Shown in pieces: positions 38,236-47,719 of a DNA stretch of 64,000 bases. Made by a program: the position numbers and the translations under genes. Below the pieces are notes generated by a model. That model was not told the origin of the DNA, made no database searches, and worked only from the letters and a program-made list of their open reading frames with translations. The stretch is from Tomocerus qinae (taxonomy: Eukaryota; Arthropoda; Collembola; Entomobryomorpha; Tomoceridae). Numbering within the stretch: position 1 is the first letter of the stretch; each line of letters starts with the position of its first letter. The stretch lies in contig CM034547.1 of NCBI GenBank assembly GCA_020055645.1, positions 66,250,884-66,314,883 on the forward strand. Direction: 5' to 3'.

Positions 38236-39365
38236 AATAAAGTTCCTCAATTTTACTGAAATAGATTTAAAATTGATTGCTAGACGATGTACATAAATTA
38301 TGATTTTATCTTTAATGTGTTTGCATTACAATTATGCTGTGTACCAAATTATATAGTTGTTGTTTATGTATTTAAATCCATACTCCGTATTAAATGTGTT
38401 AAATAAAAGAACCATTGGTTCGCCAAAATGTAAAATTTTTAATTGCCATCCTTTATTCTTATTTGCTAGAAGGCAAATACTAATTCAAAAATTCATTTTT
38501 ATTGAGTATATATTTGCAAATCTATTAAACAGATTTTAAAAGTTTATTACCTTCGATAGAAGGGATATCTGTAAATTCTAGGCAAAATTGATGCACAAAG
38601 GCATGCCCATTGTTACATAATTACTCTCATAAACAAGATAATTTACACCGCAGTCATAAACAAAATAATTTACATTATAAAAATTTTATATTTCCAAAAA
38701 TCTAAATGTCGGGTAGAAGGGCGTCAGTTGTCGGGTGGGAAGGCGGCGGGTGTCGGTTGGTTAGGCATCGGGTGTCCGGTAGTTAGTTGTCGGGCGGTGG
38801 GTGGGAAGGATTTGGGGGCTGTCGGGCATCGGGTGGGAAGGTATCGGGTGTCTGGTAGTTCGCTGTCGGGTGTCGGGTAGAAAGTATTTGGTCGTTGTCG
38901 GGCGTCGGGTGGGAGGGTGTCGGTTGTCCGGTATTTGACTGTCGGGTGTCGGGTATATAGGATGAGCCTCAATTTTCTACTTCCAATTTCCTTTGCGTCA
39001 ACAATTGGCTTAGGTGCGGCTTTTGCACGAAGATTTTTTGGAACGAATGAACGAATACTTCCTACCTGAGCCTGAACAATGGAAACAAGGGACTTGCGTC
39101 AGCTGACTATCATAACCATCGGACTAGTGTCTTCTGTGGGAATTTCGAAATATCCCTAAATAATGTTGAACATCGAAATAAAAATCAAGCTTAGGAAAAT
39201 TTCGGTTCGTGTATTAACAAGTAGCAACATCCAATCCACCCACTCACGTCACCAACAGTACTGCCATAGCCAAGAGCGGAAGGTCCATTGGGAAAAATTT
39301 TGAACTAGAAATATAATTTATATGAACATCTTAGCAATTCGGCAGTAGCCCTACAGTAATAAGTG

Positions 39366-39551
39366 TTATTGGCTGTCACTGTCAGCAGGAATCAACGATA
39401 AATCAGAGATAGCATCGGAGGGATACGCAGATGGCGGTGGCAGGGACCATTGTCTCCTGACTGAGGGGTTGTACCGTTGTTCGGTTATTTTGAATGTTCG
39501 ACTTCGACACGATATACGAAACGAGTACTCCTCTTGCTGTGGTACAGCCAT
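39366..39551 (-). CDS. Possible small ORF, 61 codons, unrecognised
   Basis: ATG at 39551, stop at 39366. The predicted peptide is Ser/Pro/Arg-rich with no TM helix or Cys motif. It faces away from JKAMP, 435 bp apart, so the two could share a bidirectional promoter. No family is recognised, no splice sites are needed and no clear polyadenylation signal follows. It may be chance. Confidence 0.25.
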   Translation of the reverse strand: MAVPQQEEYSFRISCRSRTFKITEQRYNPSVRRQWSLPPPSAYPSDAISDLSLIPADSDSQ

Positions 39552-39986
39552 ACTTTTGTTTAGTGATCTTGTTATTTAAATATCAAAAAATGTCAAATAA
39601 CATTATGAAATCTATTTCATATTTATATCTATCGATATAACTCAATAAACAGCGAGTCAAATAAAAATCATGACATCTGAGTGAAAGGCCATGAAATGAT
39701 GAAATATGAAATGATATCAGGGAAAGACGATTTTGATCGTCATTCTCGTCATTATTCATTATTTATATAGTATAGTCACTTTTTGAAGTGTTTGTAATAT
39801 TCTGATTAACGTATAATTTTAATACAGATTTTCGAACTTCGCTTATCCAGTCACCCCTCACTCACTAGTGAAGATTCTTTCTTCCAAGATGAGATATATC
39901 AATTAGGCCCCGCTGTTGGTTCCACATTAGTCATTGTTCCTGGCTAGCGTATGAGTTGAGGTTACAGGTTATACTTCTATTTTGCC
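39552..39986. promoter_or_regulatory. JKAMP upstream region
   Basis: Non-coding sequence between a possible minus-strand ORF and the JKAMP start, presumably including the JKAMP promoter and 5'UTR. No specific motif is claimed. Confidence 0.35.
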
Positions 39987-42905
39987 ATGGCTTTCAGTCA
40001 CAGTAACATTCGGTATCAATACGATGTTGGTCCTGTGCCTGATCTTCGTCCATGCCCTGGGCTCTATTGCGGAAGGACTGAAATGATGGATGGAAAGTAA
40101 GATTAAACTTTATCAGTTACAAACACAAAGCTTACTGACAGTATATTGACGCTAAATATATTTTGTTTGTTATTTTTATTGTGATATACATAATGTATAA
40201 AATACCGAATTGGTTTGTATGAAATCATCCTCAAAAATCTCCACTCACTCGCAGAGATAACGAACAAGCATTGTCCATCCAGTGTCCAGTAGCACTCGCT
40301 CGGTTATCTTATTTGCAATATGGCAATATAAATAATATCATTAATGATGTTACTAGTTGGAGCACTTGTGGAGGATGCCCCAGAGGATTTAGAAGAAACA
40401 AAGCGTTTGCATGTGCACCGTGTGATCAGGATTTATTTTTATATGATTGGCTGTATCTAGGATTTATGGCTCTGCTTCCTATTTTGCTTCATTTATCATC
40501 AATTGACAAAAAGCGATTGAAGTAAGTAAATGAGTAAAACCGGATCATACTATACATTCAAAAAAATTTACCAGTTTCAACTGTAACTATTGATTTTATT
40601 AATAATTCATATTATACTGGTTTGTTAGAAGTGCGAAGGACACTATTGGACTTGTATTATGCGCATTAATAGAAGTCATCCTCGCAGCCTCAGTAACATT
40701 ATTGACTTGGGAGCCATTTGGGAGCTTTCAGATGAAATCTTGCGGGGTGACACAGTTGTCGGATTGGTATCCAATATTTTATAATCCTCATCCTAATTAT
40801 GAAGAAACGCTACATTGCTCTCATGAAGCTGTTTATCCTTTGTAAGATAATACTTTGAATTTAAATGAATATTTGAGTATGTTTATTTTATTGGTTTGTT
40901 TTAAAATAGAATTTGTAATGCATGTAAATAAGGTAATAAGAAAATCATTAAAAAATTACGTATCAATTCAACAGAGGTACTTAGTGTTAGTTAGTGTATA
41001 TAAAAGTATAAAATTTCAAGTTCTAAGCTAAACTTTGTTTTATTTTCACAGGTACACAATAATACTAGTCTTTTATGCAGTTTCCGATCTACTGATGGTA
41101 TTAATAAGGCTAGCAGCTCTTTTTTTTGGAGTGAAGGTTGCAAAATCAATCTACTCAGGGTTATACTTTTATCCTATGTTGGCACTGGCACATCTTGTCC
41201 TCGGCGGTCTCATATGTAAGTTAAATTAGATTATCAGCTATAGTTTGATCGTTTGATGAATTATTATGTAGAATTTAATATTTAATAGTCCACTTTCCAA
41301 TAAAATTTCACGACTTTTGATATCTTCCGAAACTCGATATTTTAAAACTATATAATATAATACCCCTTTGTTGACTACTTGTAGATTACGTATTCCCTTA
41401 CATCACCATCATCACATCTGTGGTTTCTTGCGCCTATCACTTTGCACTACGGAATAACCAGGCAAGACGATTATCACTTTATAGTAAACCATTACAAATC
41501 CGAAATATAATTACAAAGGAGTTTTTATAAGCCAAAAACATTTGACCCTAGACCTCTGGTTACTATTAGACTGTTCAGAACTGTCACAGAATTTGTCAGC
41601 TTTCGAACAAGCAATTATACTAATACTACTATTTATGACAAACAGAACGTTAATTATCGGTTTCAACACACTCCACCGGTCATGGGGTGACTGTAAACTA
41701 TTTAATAATGTCACAGAACCTTTTTTTGTTTTCGAAAAAGGTACCTATAAGATAATACGCGAATTTGTACTTTGTACCATGAATAGAATCTAAGTTACAT
41801 TTTTTTCACTTTTTCCCCTATAAGGGAATAATTGTAACCTACTTTGTAGTGTCGCAGGTTTCTGCTATCAAACAAACTATTTACTTAAATTTGTATGATT
41901 AATACAATGTTCCATCAATTTTCAAGTTTTAAAAGTTTTTCACCAACTTCCTTTAATGAGTTAATGTAATCTTTTTAGTAGTCTTCTTGAACCTTTTGCT
42001 TCTAATAAGCTATTGCTCGACATTGTACTATGTATATAGCCAAAAGTTACACCGATTTTCAGTTAATTTCAGTTTTACCCATTTTCCCTGACAGGGAATG
42101 ACTAGCCTATCTCTAATAATGTCACAAAACAAGCACGTATGCAGAACTGAATTTCGGGGGGAGGCTAAGATTTCCAATAGATATTTTGCAAAAATTTTTG
42201 ACATTTTTGACGGAAATGAGTCAAAAATGGCCTAAAAATAGCAAATAATCGCGCGGAGTGTGAAATATTTTTCTATTTTGAAAAAAAATCCCCTTTTCTT
42301 CGATTTTGGGAGGGGGGCTTCAGCCCTTAAAGCCCATCCCTCAATACGTCCTTGTCACAAAATCTCTATCTACTTTTAATTATTTTTAATTTTTGAACCT
42401 TTCTCCCGGTCAGGGGGTGACACCGATATTGCCCACTTTGTACTCCTATTTACCTTAAAATTGTACCCTGAAATTTAGAACAGTCCAGTTCAAACCATTC
42501 GAAAGTTATCGTGCATAGAGATCCGGTAAGATAGTCAGAGATAGATTATTGCAGCTTGTATACGCTTAGGCTTAACGTAAATTGGTTTTAAAATGAGTAG
42601 TTATAAATTCCCTAAAAGGTATCTAATCTGACCTTTGTTGATGCGTCAATGATAAAATTAACAACAAAATATTTCTATTTTGCTTTCAGGATTTGAAAAG
42701 TTTGATACTCGAAAGCTTAAAAGACTGGCGTAACGTTGGAATTATTTTATGCCATTGGTTTCTACATGCGTACGGAATAATTTCCATTACGGAATTAAGA
42801 GATATTCAGAGAGATTTGAGTCTACTGTTTTTGGTCCCAGCACCCGCTATACTTTACATTCTTACTGTAAATTTTACTGATCCGGTAAAAGTTCATGGAG
42901 ATTAA
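39987..42905 (+). CDS. JKAMP: JNK1/MAPK8-associated membrane protein (JKAMP)
   Basis: Six coding exons: 39987-40096, 40255-40521, 40629-40841, 41052-41215, 41385-41461 and about 42690-42905. They join in phase to about 348 aa; the human protein is about 311. Family hallmarks: CPGLYCGRT near the N-terminus, CGGCPRGFRRNKAF, a Cys pair (CAPC) before LYDWLYLGFMALLPILLH, DWYPIFYNPHPNYEETLHC, SHEAVYPLYT, and CHWFLHAYGIIS in the last exon. Several TM helices are evident. Known role: ER membrane protein linked to ER-associated degradation, where it recruits proteasome and ubiquitin-ligase components, and to JNK1 signalling. There is an insertion of about 36 residues between GRTEMMDGK and CGGCPRG compared with the vertebrate protein. 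The last intron appears to use a GC donor (41462) and holds repeats. An AATAAA lies at 42982. Confidence 0.92.
41462..42689 (+). other. JKAMP last intron, GC-AG type, with repeats inside
   Basis: The exon ends at CAG followed by GCAAGA, and no in-phase GT donor nearby preserves the family sequence. The acceptor is a pyrimidine-rich TTTCAG. Inside, a degenerate motif of the form CCCGGTCAGGGGGTGAC recurs near 41680, 41815, 42085 and 42405 (spacing about 135 bp or multiples). A copy of dispersed repeat R1 also lies within. Confidence 0.6.
42150..42360 (+). repeat. Dispersed repeat family R1, copy in JKAMP intron
   Basis: Contains ATGAGTCAAAAATGGCCTAAA, the CGCGCGGAG block, CCCCTTTTCTTCGATTTTGG and a G-run then CTTCAGCCC end. 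The same blocks occur in the same order in the copy at 52264-52500. Confidence 0.65.
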
Positions 42906-42981
42906 TTCGATTAATTAAGTACTAACTAGCATAACAATAATATTATAAAACTTACGTTCTATTATATTATAACCGTCTTTG

Positions 42982-42987
42982 AATAAA
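42982..42987 (+). promoter_or_regulatory. JKAMP polyadenylation signal
   Basis: AATAAA 77 bp after the stop codon. Confidence 0.6.
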
Positions 42988-42999
42988 AATGTGTTTATG

Positions 43000-44558
43000 T
43001 ATTGTTTACCATATAGACAGTGGTCATAATTTTTAATTTATCATCATCGTCTTCCAGAAATCCCACAAGAACCAATGCTTTCTAGGAAGGAATATTTAGT
43101 ATATTTAGTCTTTGAACTCAGTTTCCACTATTTGTTTCAATTTCAAGTTTAATTTGCTAAGGGGTTAGGTTGGCTACAGTGCACACTGCACCTACATCTG
43201 CATCATTTCTCTGATTTTACTTTCCGATCTCAGGACTGTAATGTAGCATGTTGCCTTTTAAATAGCACTAGTTTGGTTAAGTTAGATTGATGTCATATAA
43301 TGAAATTAACTTTACATTCAACATAAAAATAATCCACTATATTCACATCAGCTATTTTTCTTGCAATTTAAATCTTCAAATAAATGACAATTTTCTTTCA
43401 TTTTATATCACTAAAATACAAATCATCCACTTTTTAATTTTAAATCCTTTATTATTACGGCATTACGGTTTGCTAAGGATAATAATATGATTGATTAAAT
43501 AGCGACAGATGTGCAACATTGCATAACTAAGTATAAGAATTATAATAATTATCATATTATATGTAGAAGTGCTTTTATTTTACATTTCATCATTATAACA
43601 TATTATTAATTATTATACATTGCTACTTGTTACTAAATATTAAATCTTCAGGTTCAGATTGCTTACGTCATTCACTGGGTCACTTTTGTCTTCCTTATTA
43701 AAATAATATATTTACAGGAAGACACGGCAGACATACTACTAATATAATTCTGTGGCTTCAACATAGTAAATAGTAACTATATGTTATATATGTAATATGT
43801 ACTTCTTGTCACTCATAATTCCCCTTAGTAAAAATGATGCAACGATGCAAGGTTGCATAGTGCTATGTCATTGTCAACTTCGTGGGTTGAGTTTGTGCTT
43901 TAACTTCATCTGACCACTTATCCAAAAAACAAATAAATCTTTTTGTCAACAATTCGGACATTTTTCTTTCCCAAATTGTCATTACCTTTACTATTTCACA
44001 TAATTTTTTGACATTCTTTAACAAACGAATCAGAATTACTCTAAAATTAAGCAGCACCTACGCGTCGAAGTACACACAAACAATTCGAACTACATATTCT
44101 AATTTAATATTTTATACATTTTGAATGCTAAACTTTTAGTATAGTCTAATGACCATCTTTCAAAAATAATGTGTATTAACGATAAGAAGTATATTGCATT
44201 TATAATGCTTTTGTTATACAATCACACTAGGACACTTCATTTGCAGACATAAATAACATATTATTATTATTTCTAAGTTAGTATTTTAAATTAGTACAGC
44301 TTATATTTACTATACAGAAATAGTGAAGAATTTTATGTTAAGTACATTATTGAATACAGAAAAATAAATTTACCCCTCGTAGAAACAATTTCTGCCGATC
44401 TAAACGATGTTTCTGAGTAAACATTAAACGTAAGTGTACTGTAAATATATAGTTAACGATAAATTAAATATAATCTTGTGTACATGCTGTCACAAAATAA
44501 GGGAATGAAGAACTCAGTCATCCCGGCTGCTAGGATTGCATGGATTAACAGGATTAAA
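43000..44558. other. Convergent 3' spacer, no gene recognised
   Basis: AT-rich sequence between the 3' ends of JKAMP (+) and CHP1 (-). Only short ORFs without known motifs are present. Confidence 0.45.
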
Positions 44559-45577
44559 CTAGTTTAGAAAACGGATAGACATCTTTTGCTCCACTTCTGA
44601 TCGATCAAGTACTTTAGCAAATTCTTCAAAAGAAATTGAACCATCGCCATCAGTATCGGCTTCCATAATGGTACGCTCAGCAATGCTCATCAATTGCTCC
44701 TCACTGAATAGAAAAACAAAAATGCTGTTTTAACATTTGAAAATATCTTATTCCTTCCGCCAGCTAAGTAGTCATAAAAGTTTAAATATTTTTACAAATA
44801 ACAATTTTCTGACCTGATGTTTTCTCCAACCATCATTTGAAGCACAGCTAAGAGCTCTTCCTTTGTGATACGATCGTCATCATCCAAATCGTATAATTTA
44901 AACGCAAATTTCAATTTACCATCTCGAGAATTCAACTGATTATCCTTATTTTTCTTCACTGGGCGAAAATGGGCTAAAACGCGAACAAATTGACGGAAAT
45001 TCACGCGATCTTCTTCACTATGTCGAAAAAATGCCAAAACTATCCGTTCACCGAGTGGATTTATCGCTAACTCAGGTATTCTTAGAAAATCTTCCCTACT
45101 TAATGCTCCGTTAGCTTGTTTGTCCAAAGACGTAAACCGACTGTAAAGTCTCTCAATTTGGTTAGCAGTGACTAAAGGTTATTAAACGAAACTTTATTTT
45201 AGCTTACTAATTACTGAGTTTCCGATTATAAGTCTTCTGGCGGATTTGGTCGTCAACAAGTGAGAATTCATCGTTATTGTGCTCGATAGATGCCTCACCA
45301 CTGCACTAAAGGAAATGTGCGTGTAAAATCAGTCAAAGCATGTGCATGTGCACTTTAAATACACGTTTCCTTCAGGGCAGTGGTGGGGCATCTATCGAGC
45401 ACAATAACGATGAATTTTCACTTCGTGACGACCAAATCCGCCAGAAGACTTATAATCGGAAACTCAGTAATTAACAAGTTTGGAAATATAATTTGGAAAA
45501 TTCAACTTACACCCCGTCTCTTTTTGAATTTCAGCAAGTTCTTCATCTCGCAACAAGAGCGAAGGTCGACTGCCCAT
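44559..45577 (-). CDS. CHP1: Calcineurin B homologous protein (CHP1-like)
   Basis: Three coding exons, 45577-45511, 45171-44814 and 44703-44559, give 189 aa (human CHP1 has 195). The N-terminus [14 protein letters not shown] is an N-myristoylation signal on Gly2. Two degenerate EF-hands come first, around [14 protein letters not shown] and the [15 protein letters not shown] region. Two canonical calcium loops follow: [12 protein letters not shown] (EF3) and [12 protein letters not shown] (EF4). The protein ends with [11 protein letters not shown], nearly identical to CHP1. Known role: essential cofactor of Na+/H+ exchangers (NHE), calcineurin inhibitor and vesicle-traffic factor. Intron 1 contains a 256-bp fold-back insertion. 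All junctions are GT-AG and keep phase. Confidence 0.95.
45213..45468. mobile_element. Fold-back MITE in CHP1 intron 1
   Basis: Arms of about 100 bp (45213-45315 and about 45367-45468) are roughly 90% complementary. The ends are ACTGAGTTTCCGATTATAAG and its complement, flanked by AATT on both sides (45209-45212 and 45469-45472). No coding capacity. Class not assigned. Confidence 0.75.
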
Positions 45578-46127
45578 TTTGCAATCAAAAAGTTTATCTT
45601 TACTCCGTACACGTAAGCTGTAATAATTCAAAAATTCAAAATGTCACTGAACATTATTTTTACTAAGTTCAAATTGTTTTCAAGGGCTAAACGGTTTGGA
45701 CATAATAATACTCAATTCTGTTAAATTCACAAAATTCTACTTACGTGATGAAAAGGAGTAGAAAAAAGAGAATTGGTTGTTTGATCAGTGCAGCCTCAAG
45801 GAACGTGTGGCCGTGGCGAATTGGCTAGAACTTTAAGACTACTTTTTACTGCCCTATTAACAAAAATAATATGATGTAAATTATTTTATGCACATATAGA
45901 CTGCCTATGATTTGAGTGTGTCTTGCATCCGTGTATGGTTATGGTTATACTATATTATGATAGGATAATGGCTATAAGCTAAAAGGGAAAAATATATATT
46001 ATACTCACTCACACAAGCTCAAGTAATACACAACTAACACAACAGTCATACACACATACATCACACAAACTCGATTTGAATCGTCTCAACTCAAGTACAA
46101 GTTAAATACAATAAAGATACATTCCCT
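45578..46127 (-). promoter_or_regulatory. CHP1 5' leader and promoter region
   Basis: A minus-strand donor GTAAGT near 45745 suggests a 5'UTR exon just upstream (about 45746-45850). The remaining sequence is AT-rich with no other recognised feature. Confidence 0.35.
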
Positions 46128-46599
46128 TTTTAGCTCGCCTGAAAAGGCAGCTTATAGAATCGCACAGTCCGTCCGTCCGTCCGTGCGTCCGTGCGTCCGT
46201 TTACACGATAACTTTTGAAGACATTGATGGATCTCAACTAAACTTGGCAAAAACATTGCCTATGGACTTGTGACAAAGCCTATTGAAAATGAACCACATT
46301 GGTCCATAGGTTGCTGAGATGCCGCGTGCTCACTTTGTCTTCATTTTGATAGTCAAAATGAAAATATTGCATTAAAGGGACATTAGAAGTTCAATTGTGC
46401 TTCCAACGGATAGTTAGCGGGATAGTACAAAATATTAAATGCCGCTTCGACCAAATTTAAGATTTAATAATAAAGTAAATAAAACCGGAAAGTACCTATT
46501 ATAGGACGGAAATAAATCTATTTCGCATTTATATGCAAATTGATAGCCAAATTTACATTTTTCGAATTGCTTTTCATTATGATAGTATATATTAACCGA

Positions 46600-47075
46600 T
46601 TTTGATTTTCTTTTGATTTTGATACTCAATATTAATCAACATTGATTTTTTGTCTATTTTGATACTCAATATTAGACAATTTTGATTTTTTGTTTATTTT
46701 AATAGTCAACATTAATCATTTTTGGGTTTCTGTTGATTTTAAAAGTCAACATTAATCAATTTTGGGTTTCTGTTGATTTTAATAGTCAACAATTATAAAT
46801 TCTGATTTTCTGTTGGTATTCATATTGATGCTTAGGCGGTATAATATATTTCATTCCGCTTCCATTAAACCGCAAAGAGCAGCAATTGATTTTCATAGTC
46901 AACAATTATATATTTTGGTATTCTGCAGATTTTCATAGTCAACAATTATATATTTTGATTTTCTGTTGATTTTGATAGTCAACAATTATAAATTCTGATT
47001 TTCAGTTGGTATTCATATTGATGCTTAGGCGGTATAATATATTTCATTCCGCTTCCATTAAACCGTACAGAGCAG
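46600..47075. repeat. Minisatellite and about 193-bp duplication in Helitron 5' region
   Basis: Units of the type GATTTTCTGTTGATTTTAAT followed by AGTCAACATTAATCAATTTT are the inverse of the 37.2-kb minisatellite. A longer block starting TTGGTATTCATATTGATGC and ending near CATTAAACCG occurs twice (about 46801 and 46994), about 193 bp apart. Confidence 0.75.
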
Positions 47076-47189
47076 GCCGAAGTTATAATTTTATCATGGT
47101 AACAGATAACATTTGGTCATTCAGTCTGTTATTTTTAGCACAAATAGTGGAGAGTGTTTTGCCTGAAAGTCGCTGTTCAACAGATTTTT

Positions 47190-47600
47190 TTAACAGACTC
47201 AGAAAATTAACGTGTTACGACCGGTTACTTTGTACCTTCAAGTGAAGATTAGTTTTTACTGGTCAAACAATTGTGCTATAGTTGGAAAGAGGCCTCTCCG
47301 AAAGTTATCATTCGTCAGACGCGGGAAATTAACGCGCTACGAACGGATAACTGGTACTAGCATCATCACTTATTTCGTAAATAGATATTTTGATCATTTT
47401 GAACGTGTTTATTTTGTTAATTAATAATAATTAATTTTTATTTTCTGTTAATTTTAGTTATTTAGTCTTATTACTGGTGAATTCTAACGTCGATAAGGGC
47501 GGTTACATTGTGACTTGAGGCGAGTTGTTCTTATTTGTCAAAGAACCGACGCATTTGAACGACGCGGGAAATTGACGTGCTACGAACGGAAAAATACGTA
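47190..47600. repeat. Degenerate triplicated motif upstream of Rep ORF
   Basis: A block of the form GACGCGGGAAATTAACGCGC followed by TACGAACGGA occurs near 47320 and 47560, with a weaker copy near 47195. Spacing is about 125 and 240 bp. It may be subterminal or promoter repeats of the element; function unknown. Confidence 0.5.
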
Positions 47601-47719
47601 TTGTCATTATTATTAATTTCGAAAATTGCCATTTTGATAATTAATAATAATTGATTATGATCTTCTGTTGATTTTTATCATGTAGCTTCATAACTGGTAA
47701 AATCAAACGTCGTGCAAGA

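Larger units (their letters stand above)
35296..38968. mobile_element. Mutator-like composite element with minisatellite TIRs
   Basis: Bounded by GGCTCATCCTATATA and its complement. It is flanked by an identical 9-bp duplication, TCAATTTTC, at 35287-35295 and 38969-38977. The TIRs are about 290 bp each (35296-35588 and about 38675-38968) and consist mainly of degenerate CCCGACA/CCCGATG-type repeats, ending in a T-rich block. The 9-bp target duplication and long TIRs indicate the Mutator (MULE) superfamily. No transposase was found, so the element is non-autonomous. It carries a relatively GC-rich decayed coding segment (about 36180-37005) and a nested Helentron-like insertion (about 37130-38235). 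Confidence 0.85.
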
